Under the pieces are notes generated by a model, which had not been told where the DNA came from, did no database searches, and worked only from the letters and a program-made list of their open reading frames with translations. From Kribbella steppae (GTDB lineage Bacteria; Actinomycetota; Actinomycetes; Propionibacteriales; Kribbellaceae), in NCBI RefSeq assembly GCF_004342025.1, contig NZ_SLWN01000014.1, forward strand, positions 1-64,000: a stretch of 64,000 nt of DNA, given 5' to 3'. The position numbers and the translations under genes were made by a program. Positions 49,694 through 58,832 of the stretch are shown piece after piece (position 1 is the stretch's first letter; the number at the start of each line of letters is the position of its first letter).

Positions 49694-50128
49694 TCAGCGT
49701 TCGTCCGGGAGTTGTCGATCGAAGGACCTTTGCGCGGGATCGATGAACAGGCCATGGACCAGTTCCACTACTGAGCCGGCCAGCCAGCCGTACGAGTCAT
49801 CGAATCCGCCCCACAGACCACCGGCCTCGTCAACGAGTACCACCATGTGCGAGTACTCGCCCACGGGCAGCAGAACCCGCCCCGAATCTTCCGAATATGC
49901 GTGGCTCCAAGCCGAATCTCTGCCACGAAGCGCTCGCTCGCCGTCGAACCACAGGCATTGGCGGCGGTCGTCACCACATACCACCAGTTCGGAGAACTCC
50001 TGGAGGACCGCGAGGCCCGCGTCGTGCATGGTGAAGCCTTCGGACTCGTAGGCATGCTCTGTCCGGCTCACATCGATGACGCGTCCTGGGAACCAGCCCG
50101 CGGACGAAAGCAGCAGGCCAGCATCCAC
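49694..50128 (-). CDS. SUKH-3-like immunity protein
   Basis: 144 residues with the SUKH-3 pattern: LLLSSAGWFPGRVIDVSR, YESEGFTMHDAGLAVLQEF, then VLLPVGEYSHMVVLVDEAG and GLWGGFDDSYGWLAGSV. SUKH proteins usually neutralise the toxin domains of secreted polymorphic toxins. No toxin gene is next to it, so it is an orphan, perhaps protecting against neighbours' toxins or left from a lost cassette. Confidence 0.72.
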   Translation of the reverse strand: MDAGLLLSSAGWFPGRVIDVSRTEHAYESEGFTMHDAGLAVLQEFSELVVCGDDRRQCLWFDGERALRGRDSAWSHAYSEDSGRVLLPVGEYSHMVVLVDEAGGLWGGFDDSYGWLAGSVVELVHGLFIDPAQRSFDRQLPDER

Positions 50129-50304
50129 GGTTCCAGCCTTTCAACTGCGCGGTCGGCACGGTCGGCCGGAGATCGGCGGCGGAGATCTGTTTGTGGGCCC
50201 GTTCGCGGGTCGGACCGGTTAGGCTCCGGCTTAGGGCGCCGGGCGCAATATGCTTTCGAGGACCGTACCGACCCTGGCTTTGCTGGACATCAAGGGGGGA
50301 TCGT

Positions 50305-50679
50305 ATGACGGAGTCGTCCACCGGCTGGCAGCTCGACGCCATCACGTACTCCGGGGGCACGCAGGACGGGCCGCGCGCCGACGTGAAGCTCTCCCGGGCT
50401 GGGGAACAGCTGCACGCTGAGGGTTCTGGCACCGGGCTCGTCGACGCGGTGTGCAAGTCGATCTCGCAGGCGACGGGCGTGGAGGCGCGGGTAGTCGCGT
50501 TCCGGGCGTACTCAGTCGGCCCGGGCAGCGAGGCTGTCGGAGAGGTCGAGCTCGAGGTGGAGCTGCCGGGCCGCAGGGTTGCGGTCCGGGCGTCGTCCAC
50601 GGATGTCGTGGAGGCCGCCGGGCTTGCCCTCGTCGCGGCCCTCAACCAGTACAACTCGAAGCGGCCGGCACGAGGCTGA
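50305..50679 (+). CDS. Stand-alone LeuA allosteric (dimerisation) domain protein
   Basis: 124 residues matching the C-terminal regulatory domain of 2-isopropylmalate synthase: GSGTGLVDAVCKSISQATGV, then FRAYSVGPGSEAVGEVELEV and VRASSTDVVEAAGLALVAAL. In LeuA this domain binds leucine. Here no catalytic TIM barrel precedes it. The ATG 50305 has AAGGGGGG upstream and the frame upstream lacks LeuA sequence. It could be a free-standing leucine sensor or a relic under new use. Confidence 0.72.
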   Translation: MTESSTGWQLDAITYSGGTQDGPRADVKLSRAGEQLHAEGSGTGLVDAVCKSISQATGVEARVVAFRAYSVGPGSEAVGEVELEVELPGRRVAVRASSTDVVEAAGLALVAALNQYNSKRPARG

Positions 50680-50855
50680 GTCCAGTTGAGATGACCGTGG
50701 TCCGATGAGCGCGAGCGCCGCTGCGCCGCGGGTTCTGTCGTCTGCTGCGTGGGTGAGTCCCAGGACTGTGGCTCGGTCGGGACCGGAATGCGGCAGATCC
50801 GGACGTTCTGCGCGCCCCTACCCGGTTGGCCCGGTCATCGCCGAGAATGCGTTCC

Positions 50856-51143
50856 ATGGCCGTTCTGCTGCAACTGTCGGTGACCTCCGCTACCCGCGAT
50901 CAGTTCGACGAACTCGACGCCCGGGCGGGCCAGGCCATGTCGGAGGCAGGTGGGCCGCCGCCTGGACTCATGTCGCACGTGGTCTACCCCGAAGGCGATG
51001 GGTTCGCCGTCGCAGAAGTCTGGCGTACGGAAGCTGAAGGGCTGTCCTACGTGGACGACGTTCTAGGTCTGCTGCTGGCCGAGCTGCATCTGACGGCAAG
51101 CGAGACCACGGTGCGGCCTGTCTGGTCCTTCGCCCGTCCGTGA
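50856..51143 (+). CDS. Hypothetical small protein
   Basis: 95 residues: MAVLLQLSVTSATRDQFDEL, then SHVVYPEGDGFAVAEVWRTE and VRPVWSFARP. The strand order resembles a ferredoxin-like alpha/beta-barrel monomer (ABM-like) but there is no clear signature. No membrane or signal segment. Confidence 0.55.
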   Translation: MAVLLQLSVTSATRDQFDELDARAGQAMSEAGGPPPGLMSHVVYPEGDGFAVAEVWRTEAEGLSYVDDVLGLLLAELHLTASETTVRPVWSFARP

Positions 51144-51493
51144 CGGGGGCGGCTTGCCGTGGCGAACCTGTCGCACATCGGCTGTGCGTTGACCGCCGTC
51201 AGGTGGTCGGCAGGCTTCTAGCGTGTTGGCATCGGTTGGCGCAGAGGTGTCGTGCATCTGTTGGCGATCGCAGAGTGGCACTGAGGCTGACCTCCGTCGG
51301 CGATCGGCGAGGACGCGCTGGCGCCATGCCACGAGAAAGTCGAGGAACTCACTCGCAGGTGTCGGGATTCAGGTTGCTGCCACGGGTGCCCTGTCCGCCG
51401 TCTGCGGGTCGCTGGTGGATCGGGGTGCGCGACCGTGGTCGAGTGCGGGCGATAGCACGCTGGTTAGCTGCGGGGGCTGAATACACCAAGAAA

Positions 51494-51512
51494 CCCAGGT
51501 CTAGGACCTGGG
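51494..51512. terminator. Terminator-like hairpin next to the tRNA fragment
   Basis: Stem CCCAGGTC/GACCTGGG with a TAG loop. It stands in the same position relative to the tRNA fragment as the terminator at 53856-53890 does relative to the intact tRNA-Arg, so it was probably copied or kept with the attachment site. Confidence 0.5.
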
Positions 51513-51527
51513 CTTGGGTGGCGCGCT

Positions 51528-51562
51528 GGAGGGATTCGAACCCCCAACCTTCTGATCCGTAG
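51528..51562 (-). repeat. tRNA-Arg 3'-half copy, distal attachment-site remnant
   Basis: 35 bases identical to 53904-53938 within the intact tRNA-Arg (T-arm through the anticodon, from GGAGGGATTCGAAC to GATCCGTAG). The bases before it (GCGCGCT) also match with one missing C. Beyond the anticodon the sequences diverge. This is the geometry of an att duplication made by tyrosine-recombinase integration into the tRNA gene. Confidence 0.8.
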
Positions 51563-51821
51563 GAGCCTGCACATGACCTTCGGGAGCTTTGTCGAGAGTC
51601 GGTGGCGGATACACCAGTTGCCTAGAGATGCCGCTCGTTAGGAACCGTTGGGGTTGTCAGACTGGGGTCACGGCCGAGCGTGTCAGTTGCGCCGCCGGGC
51701 GCCCAATTCGCTGTGGTAATCTCAACGTCGCAGGCGCGGGTTCAAACCCGGTCGTAGGGCGCAGCGGCACAGCAGCCGAAAGGGCAAGGCCCACCTACTT
51801 CAAGACCGAAGAGGGAGCGCC

Positions 51822-52451
51822 ATGCCCAAGCTCGAAACCTACAAGAAGCAGGCGAAACTGCTCGTTCGCTGGCACCGCGAAGGAAACTTCTCGATTGGCG
51901 GTCGCATCCGACAGCTCGCGCGCTATCGCACGTTGTCCGACCGCGAAGCACTCGCGCTGAAGTTTCCCCTCACCGAAGCCCAAGAGATCATCGCTCTCGA
52001 AGCGGGCTGCGCCAGCTGGGCCGAGCTCAAGGCGAGCACGGAAGCGGCTCCGCCCACCAGTGAGCAGCCGGAGACTCAGGACACGGCAGTCGCGAGCGCC
52101 AAGCCGGTGCTGTACGTCGCAGACGTCGATGCCTCGGCCACGTTCTATCGGGACCAGCTCGGCTTCCGGATCGACTTCTTGCACGGCAACCCGCCGTTCT
52201 ACGGATCGGTGGCGCGCGACGGCGCGAGCTTGCACCTGAAGCTCGTAGACGAGCCGGTGTTCGCGGCCGATGCCGCGGAACGAGAAGGGCTCATCATGGC
52301 GTTCATCGATACGCCGAACGTACGCGAACTTTACGCGGAATATCGGGCCGCTGACGCCGAGATCGTGCAGAAGCTGACCAAACAAGCGTGGGGCGGCACC
52401 GACTTCATCGTGCGTGACCCGGACGGCAACGCGATCGCGTTCGTCGGCTGA
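51822..52451 (+). CDS. VOC-family protein with N-terminal helical domain
   Basis: 209 residues. The N-terminal helical region (about 1-70: YKKQAKLLVRWHREGNFSIG, then EAQEIIALEAGCASWAELKA) occurs before ankyrin or VOC domains in many bacteria. A VOC unit follows (KPVLYVADVDASATFYRDQLGF, FYGSVARDGASLHLKLVDEP, DFIVRDPDGNAIAFVG), close to the bleomycin-resistance/glyoxalase group. It lies inside the tRNA-bounded element, so it is probably acquired cargo. Resistance is not shown. Confidence 0.8.
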   Translation: MPKLETYKKQAKLLVRWHREGNFSIGGRIRQLARYRTLSDREALALKFPLTEAQEIIALEAGCASWAELKASTEAAPPTSEQPETQDTAVASAKPVLYVADVDASATFYRDQLGFRIDFLHGNPPFYGSVARDGASLHLKLVDEPVFAADAAEREGLIMAFIDTPNVRELYAEYRAADAEIVQKLTKQAWGGTDFIVRDPDGNAIAFVG

Positions 52452-52744
52452 GGCCCGACGCGGCCGAGGCATGACCGGTTGCGGTCAACGATGACCTCAA
52501 GAACCCAACCGTTCAGGAACTAACGACACGCCTGACAGTTCGACCTCCATAGTTGCCCCGTCCCCCTAATGGGTGCCAACCAAGGTCAGCGCGGCGCGGG
52601 TCAAGAGTCGGTTTGCCGATCCCGTAGGGACGCCATCGGCGCTCTTGATGCGTGCCGTGCTGGCCGTACGATCGGGCGGCAGGCGGACGGGGCTACCACG
52701 GTCAGGCGCCACGCCATCGGACGATGCCGGCGCTTCTGGGGAAC

Positions 52745-52825
52745 GGGGAATCTTGGCCGTCTCCGCGCGGGGTGGGCGAGGTTCGGCCGGGGAATCTTGG
52801 CCGTCTCCGCGCGGGGTGGGCGAGG
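52745..52825. repeat. 37-bp direct repeat, two copies, period 44
   Basis: The unit beginning GGGGAATCTTGGCCGTCTCC and ending GGGTGGGCGAGG occurs at 52745-52781 and 52789-52825 without a mismatch, separated by TTCGGCC. It lies in non-coding sequence within the tRNA-bounded element. Confidence 0.85.
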
Positions 52826-52842
52826 CGCGCCGAAGGCGCGCC
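52824..52842. terminator. Hairpin GGCGCGCC-GAA-GGCGCGCC
   Basis: Perfect 8-bp stem with a three-base loop, followed by CTTGATTCC on the plus strand. A weak intrinsic terminator is possible. It directly follows the second direct-repeat copy. Confidence 0.45.
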
Positions 52843-52949
52843 CTTGATTCCATAAGAGCCAAATTCGGCAAGTGGGATCGGCGGGAGGGTGTGATCCGCC
52901 AGGAGATCCGCGACTAGGTGATGTACTGCCGGTCGGGTCAAAGAAACAA

Positions 52950-53285
52950 CTAGCTGTCCCCCATCGCCAGTTCGTGGAAGTACGTGACGGGCTTGCCCAA
53001 TGCGTCGGCGTACTCGATCTCGCGGCGGGTGGCCTCCCCGATGTAGCCACCGGGGTTCACGATTCGTACCTCATCTGCGAGGTCGATCCTGCGGAGGTGC
53101 AGCTCGCCCAAGGCCCGCACGAGCAAAGGGTCCAGCACAGGCGCCTCGGTGGCCTCCGGAGCCAGGACGATCGCCAGATCGAGCGTCAAGCGCGTGCGCT
53201 CGGTCGCAAACTCCCTGCTGAAGCGCAGGGAACCGCACAGACAAACGATCTTCGGGCGAGCAACCGGCACGTTGGACATGGACAC
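52950..53285 (-). CDS. Nucleoside deoxyribosyltransferase-like / DUF4406 protein
   Basis: 111 residues: KIVCLCGSLRFSREFATERT at the start and ADEVRIVNPGGYIGEATRREIEYADALGKPVTYF (two parts). The CGS-F and GGYIGE motifs belong to the nucleoside 2-deoxyribosyltransferase-like fold frequent in phages and mobile elements. The exact activity is unknown. It sits inside the tRNA-bounded element. Confidence 0.75.
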   Translation of the reverse strand: MSMSNVPVARPKIVCLCGSLRFSREFATERTRLTLDLAIVLAPEATEAPVLDPLLVRALGELHLRRIDLADEVRIVNPGGYIGEATRREIEYADALGKPVTYFHELAMGDS

Positions 53286-53486
53286 CCTTCAAGAGCCAAA
53301 GATCCCTGCAGCTTTCCATGCTGCCGTTGATGCCCAGCCAGTGGGACGGCGTCAGGCGATAGACGGAATGAGAGTGATCCGCGCCTGGCGAGCTGAGGTC
53401 TCCGGCTGGCTTTGGGTCGGCAGGTCGTGCGCCAGCTCCGTGATCGCCGCGTCGGGCTGAGGCTGATGCCTATCGGTCGCATTCCG

Positions 53487-53640
53487 CTAGAGCAGAGCCC
53501 CGGACGGATAGTCGCTGAGGTCGAGCGTCCGGACGTGTACGAACCCGCGCTGCTCGTAGTACCGGTGGAGCCCGATGTTGTCGGTCCACACGTCGATCCG
53601 GACCCAGTTGTTGCCGAGTTCACCCGGCTCGCTTGCAAGC
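53487..53640 (-). pseudogene. GNAT acetyltransferase C-terminal remnant
   Basis: About 50 codons ending at TAG 53487: NNWVRIDVWTDNIGLHRYYE and QRGFVHVRTLDLSDYPSGAL. The W-TDN-GLH-YYE-RGF segment is the last part of a GNAT fold. The gene body is cut off at about 53640 exactly where integrase sequence begins, so the element's junction or a later deletion removed the rest. Confidence 0.7.
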
Positions 53641-53820
53641 CCACTCGATCACGTCGGGCTGGGGCACGCCGACCCGTCGATCACGCTCCGGGTGTACGCC
53701 CATGTGATCCGTCGCCACGCGGCCGGAATCGCTGATGTGTTCGCTGCTGCTGACCACGTCGACGAGGACCAGGACGACGAAGACGACGGACGAGACCCGT
53801 CAGCGGTGGTGCCGTGTTAG
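53641..53820 (+). pseudogene. Tyrosine recombinase (integrase) C-terminal remnant
   Basis: 58 codons from DHVGLGHADPSITLRVYAHV to TAG 53820. LGHADPSITLRVYAHV is the catalytic His-x-x-Tyr end of phage-type integrases (His in GHAD, Tyr nucleophile in VYAHV). The core-binding domain and the first Arg/Lys/His residues are absent. It lies 77 bases from the tRNA-Arg 3' end, the usual place of the integrase of a tRNA-targeting element. Confidence 0.82.
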
Positions 53821-53855
53821 CAGGAGTGTTAGCAAGAACAGCCCCGGACATAGAG

Positions 53856-53890
53856 AAACCCCAGGTCATCCACCTCGTGACCTGGGGTTT
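53856..53890. terminator. Terminator 3' of tRNA-Arg
   Basis: 13-bp perfect stem AAACCCCAGGTCA/TGACCTGGGGTTT with a 9-base loop. Plus-strand reading gives TTTT after the stem and minus-strand reading TTTCTC, so it can end both the tRNA transcript and the integrase remnant. Confidence 0.75.
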
Positions 53891-53896
53891 TGTCTG

Positions 53897-53969
53897 CGCG
53901 CTCGGAGGGATTCGAACCCCCAACCTTCTGATCCGTAGTCAGATGCTCTATCCGTTGAGCTACGAGCGC
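53897..53969 (-). tRNA. tRNA-Arg (anticodon ACG)
   Basis: Cloverleaf: acceptor GCGCTCG/CGAGCGC, D-arm GCTCAACGGATAGAGC, anticodon stem TCTGA/TCAGA with loop CTACGGA (ACG), T-loop TTCGAAT, discriminator G. CCA is not encoded. It served as the integration site; a 35-bp copy of its 3' half is at 51528. Confidence 0.93.
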
Positions 53970-54078
53970 TGGACAACGTCGAGTAACGATACATGGGGGA
54001 GGTGGGTGGAGGCCAATCGGCTCTGGGGGAGCGGTGCGGCGCCGGATTTCGCGCGTGAGGCGGCCCTACGATCCCGGC

Positions 54079-54633
54079 ATGGGCATCGAGGATTTGCTGG
54101 GTGGGCGGGATCTGGGGGACGTGAAGAAGGCGGTCGGGTTCGTGATGGAGAACTCGGACGACTTCGAGAAACTGCTCATCCTGGTGCGGGGGCTGCCGGA
54201 CGATGCGGTGGGGTTCATCGGGAAGTTGCCGGAGTTGCTGAAGACGATCGGGTCGGGGCTGGCCGACGCCGGAGAGCAGGCGGCGAAGGCGGCCGGGGCG
54301 CTGGTCGGGGACGACGGCGAGGGTGGTGCGCGGAAGGCGTTGGCCGGGAGTGCGACCACCATGCACGCGGCCAAGGACAGGCTGAAGGAGGCCTCCGGGA
54401 TGCTGTCCGGGCTGGCCGGTGAGCTGGACAAGATCCCGGGCATCGGCGACGCGGCGGCGAAGAAGCTGAACGACGGCAGTGGGCAGATCGGCGAGGTCGC
54501 GACCGAGGTCGAGAGCCTGGCCGGCAACCTGCAGGATCTGTCCGGGATCCTGGCCGGCGTCGGCGATGCGCTGAAGGGTCTCGGCACCAAGCTGAGCGAG
54601 TCCGGCGGCTCGGTGAAGACTCTCCTGGACTAG
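54079..54633 (+). CDS. Hypothetical helical protein
   Basis: 184 residues, nearly all helix. Gly/Ala/Leu-rich with repeated amphipathic runs (KAVGFVMENSDDFEKLLILV, GSGLADAGEQAAKAAGALVG, LAGNLQDLSGILAGVGDALK). No signal or strong membrane helix, and Cys-free. Not recognised; it could be a coiled-coil or pore-like amphipathic protein. It precedes two genes for exported or membrane proteins on the same strand. Confidence 0.65.
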   Translation: MGIEDLLGGRDLGDVKKAVGFVMENSDDFEKLLILVRGLPDDAVGFIGKLPELLKTIGSGLADAGEQAAKAAGALVGDDGEGGARKALAGSATTMHAAKDRLKEASGMLSGLAGELDKIPGIGDAAAKKLNDGSGQIGEVATEVESLAGNLQDLSGILAGVGDALKGLGTKLSESGGSVKTLLD

Positions 54634-54700
54634 CGCGGAACCGGTCGACCGGGAGGTCCGTCTAAGCCCGCGTCGTTGACCGGTAAGGGAGGACCTCCGC

Positions 54701-55312
54701 GTGACTAAGGTCGCGGGCATGGCGAGTCGACTGGTACGGGGTACGGCGATCGCGTGCGGAGTGGCCGCGGTCGCGGGGGCCGGGATCGGGTACGCGCTCG
54801 GCGATCCGGTGCAGCCGGAGGACATCCTGCCGGCCCGGAAGTTGTCCGACGGTGTGTGCGGCCGGCTCGGCGACGTGGCCAGTCTGTTGCCCCCAGCATC
54901 AAAGGCGTCGAGGGAGCCGGTCACTCTCGTCCAGAACGGGACCTCGACGGTCACCTGCACGGCGCAGTCCGGATCCGGGCGGCGTACCTTCTCCAGCGCG
55001 GTGGTGAAGCTGACGGTCACGCCGTACGGCGGACGGGACATCGGGGCCGGCAAGGCGCCGCTCACCCCGGCCCAGAACGCGAAGTGGACCTGGGAGCGGA
55101 GTCCACTGGAGACCGTTCCCGATCGCCCGTACCCGAGCAAGCTTGGCCGGACCCCCAGTGGTCTCGGCGGTGAGTCCTGGGCGATCAACGCGCTCGTGGT
55201 GCGCGGAGACATCGTCGTCCACGTGGTGTACACGGCCAGCCCGATCGAGCAGAAGGCTGCTGAGCAGGCGGCGCTGGTGCTGGCGGATCGCGCGATCTGG
55301 GAGACGAAGTGA
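54701..55312 (+). CDS. Exported or membrane-anchored hypothetical protein
   Basis: 203 residues from GTG 54701 with GGGAGGA upstream. An N-terminal hydrophobic stretch (GTAIACGVAAVAGAGIGYAL) serves as signal or anchor. The outer part has two Cys (DGVCGRL, TVTCTAQ) that may pair. The end, IVVHVVYTASPIEQKAAEQAA, resembles DUF3558-like lipoprotein or sensor-domain ends. It is coupled to the next gene by GTGA. Confidence 0.65.
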   Translation: MTKVAGMASRLVRGTAIACGVAAVAGAGIGYALGDPVQPEDILPARKLSDGVCGRLGDVASLLPPASKASREPVTLVQNGTSTVTCTAQSGSGRRTFSSAVVKLTVTPYGGRDIGAGKAPLTPAQNAKWTWERSPLETVPDRPYPSKLGRTPSGLGGESWAINALVVRGDIVVHVVYTASPIEQKAAEQAALVLADRAIWETK

Positions 55313-56553
55313 ACAGCACCCCGCAGATCCCCGGGTACCAGTTCGACCGGCAACTGCTGACGCATCCGCTAGCGGAGCTTTGGCGCGGCCACAGCTTCAC
55401 CGGAATGGAGGTGGTCGCGCTGGTGCTGAGCGACGCCGGATCGCGGGACGCGGTGGTCCGCGATCGCCTCGTCAAGGCCGGCCGCGGCGCCGCACTCCAG
55501 CCGGGGCAGGAGGAGACGCCGCTGTGGGCGGCGAACTTCAGCTCCGACCGCCCGTACGCGATCACCCAACTAGTGCCCGGCCAGTCCGGGGCCGAGCGGC
55601 TGATCGACCCGCTCGACGGCATCATCGGCAATGACGCCGAAGCCCTGCAGGCAGTCCGGTCCCAGCTCAGCCAGTACGGCGCTGTGCCGCCAACCGGAGA
55701 CACCCAGTTCCCGTCGTACGCCGACCAACCCCAAGTCGACCCGAACCAGCCGGAACCGCAGGCCGACCCAAGCCGGCCGCAACCGCAATCCACCGCGGCG
55801 CAGCCGCAACAGCCGCAGTCGAAGGTGGAGATCGCCAGGCAGTACCGGCACAAGATCGGCGGCTGGATCTACCTGGTGTCCGTCCTCGGCGTGCTGATCA
55901 CCTTCTCCATCACGTACTCCATCGGCTCCGCGATCGGCAGTGCGGTCAAGGACGAGCCGGTCGAGGCAGTACCCGCCGCGGTCACCCCCAGCCCGCTCCC
56001 GTCGCCGGCCCTGCTGCCGGGTGTCGAGCGCATCACGACCGCGCAGTACAAGGAGCCGGCCGGATCGCCGGGCGTGGTCGGCGCCGCCTATGCGGCTGGT
56101 GCGGACGTCCAGCCGATCCTCAACGCCGGCCTCCCGTTCCCGTTCGGCTGGCCGCGGCCGCCGGAGGTCAGCTCACTCGGCGAGTCCAGCTCGGCGATCT
56201 ACCGCCGGGTCGTGACCAGGACCGACCCGGGTCAGCCCAAGGGCACGCTCGAGGCGGGCATCGCGCTCCACCCGTGCCAGGACCTAGCCGACTGCCTGGC
56301 CGACCGTGATGCGTTCGACAAGGCATGGTCGACGGCGTTCAAGGCGCCCGCGCCAACCACCGCCAAGGATGCGCAGACCTGGATCGCCGAGCAGAAGACC
56401 GAGCAGAAGGCGCAGTCGTACACCCTGACGATGTCGCACGCGTTCCAGAGCGCCGGCCGCTGGTGGCTGGTCGGCGTCGCTGGCACCGGGGCGACCGGCG
56501 AGGAGGAGGAGGTCCAGCGCGTGGTCAACGACATCTGGCGGCAGACCAGCTGA
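55309..56553 (+). CDS. Membrane protein with degenerate kinase-like N-terminus
   Basis: 414 residues. The first 110 residues (IPGYQFDRQLLTHPLAELWR, MEVVALVLSD, PYAITQLVPGQS) follow the layout of a Ser/Thr kinase N-lobe but lack the glycine loop and the catalytic Lys. A Pro/Gln-rich linker follows (about 125-180), then one transmembrane helix (WIYLVSVLGVLITFSITYSI) and an extracellular domain of about 190 residues related in style to that of the upstream protein (WWLVGVAGTG). Probably a non-catalytic receptor-like protein. A strong terminator follows. Confidence 0.7.
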   Translation: MNSTPQIPGYQFDRQLLTHPLAELWRGHSFTGMEVVALVLSDAGSRDAVVRDRLVKAGRGAALQPGQEETPLWAANFSSDRPYAITQLVPGQSGAERLIDPLDGIIGNDAEALQAVRSQLSQYGAVPPTGDTQFPSYADQPQVDPNQPEPQADPSRPQPQSTAAQPQQPQSKVEIARQYRHKIGGWIYLVSVLGVLITFSITYSIGSAIGSAVKDEPVEAVPAAVTPSPLPSPALLPGVERITTAQYKEPAGSPGVVGAAYAAGADVQPILNAGLPFPFGWPRPPEVSSLGESSSAIYRRVVTRTDPGQPKGTLEAGIALHPCQDLADCLADRDAFDKAWSTAFKAPAPTTAKDAQTWIAEQKTEQKAQSYTLTMSHAFQSAGRWWLVGVAGTGATGEEEEVQRVVNDIWRQTS

Positions 56554-56572
56554 TCTGCCGCAAATCCTTCAC

Positions 56573-56610
56573 GAACGGCCCGCGCGACCAGCGCGGGCCG
56601 TTCTCATTTT
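56573..56610 (+). terminator. Strong intrinsic terminator
   Basis: Perfect 13-bp stem GAACGGCCCGCGC/GCGCGGGCCGTTC, loop GACCA, followed by TCATTTT. It ends the three-gene unit upstream of pckG. Confidence 0.88.
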
Positions 56611-56716
56611 CACAAGGTTCACCGGAAAACGATTGTCGCCAGGACTTTGTGATCGGGCTCACGTGCTAGCGGTTCACACCACCGGTTCGAGTCGCGTACG
56701 GTTAGTACCACTTGCA

Positions 56717-56751
56717 CACTGGTATACGTCCACTGGACGCACTGGTATGCG
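56717..56751. promoter_or_regulatory. Direct repeats upstream of pckG
   Basis: CACTGGTATACG at 56717 and CACTGGTATGCG at 56740, with a partial copy CACTGGACG between (56731). The sites lie about 130 bases before the pckG ATG and look like a multi-site operator. The regulator is unknown. Confidence 0.45.
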
Positions 56752-56877
56752 AGAGATCACACCGCCAGCCAGCTGGATCGAACCGCCGGAGACCCCGGCG
56801 GCCGGAGCCGTACCTCCCCTCAGAGCCGAGGGGCCGGTCGGTCGCCGGGCCGACAGCCGAGAGGGAATGAGCCGCCG

Positions 56878-58747
<1,870 letters not shown>

Positions 58748-58789
58748 AAAGACACCGGTTGCTGAGTCGGAAGCCAGCACACCGGAAGA

Positions 58790-58827
58790 AGCGCGGCGCC
58801 CCGGCCCACCGGCCGGGGCGCCGCGCT
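58790..58827. terminator. Bidirectional terminator after pckG
   Basis: 17-bp perfect stem (AGCGCGGCGCCCCGGCC with its complement) around CACC. It separates the convergent pckG and phosphoribosyltransferase genes. U-tracts are weak on both sides. Confidence 0.8.
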
Positions 58828-58832
58828 GTGTG

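Larger units (their letters stand above)
51144..51821. other. Non-coding stretch holding one end of the tRNA-linked element
   Basis: No supported gene. It contains a terminator-like hairpin CCCAGGTC-TAG-GACCTGGG (51494-51512), the tRNA-Arg 3' half copy at 51528-51562, and near 51730 a run GGGTTCAAACCC that resembles a T-arm of a second, decayed tRNA. The open frames across it end in translations of the tRNA and are not genes. Confidence 0.6.
52452..52949. other. Non-coding 498-bp stretch with repeats
   Basis: No supported gene. It holds a 37-bp direct repeat (copies at 52745 and 52789) and an 8-bp perfect hairpin at 52824-52842. The rest is GC-rich without protein-like frames and may be decayed cargo of the element. 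Confidence 0.55.

Noticed and set aside
51140..51562. A 140-residue plus-strand frame ending ARWRDSNPQPSDP
   Set aside because: The ending is a translation of the tRNA-Arg fragment, a well-known false protein end.
51725..51775. A possible second tRNA fragment around GGGTTCAAACCC
   Set aside because: The T-arm would contain a mismatch and no acceptor or anticodon stem can be built, so it is not listed as an RNA gene.
46705..53835. Short repeats GTTAGCAA/GTTAGCAG near 46.71, 46.95 and 53.82 kb as ends of a larger mobile element
   Set aside because: The units are only about 8 bases long and partly reflect TAG stop codons; no longer identity surrounds them.
53866..55365. A 499-residue minus-strand frame
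   Set aside because: It runs through the tRNA-Arg and opposes two plausible plus-strand genes; the protein is low-complexity.
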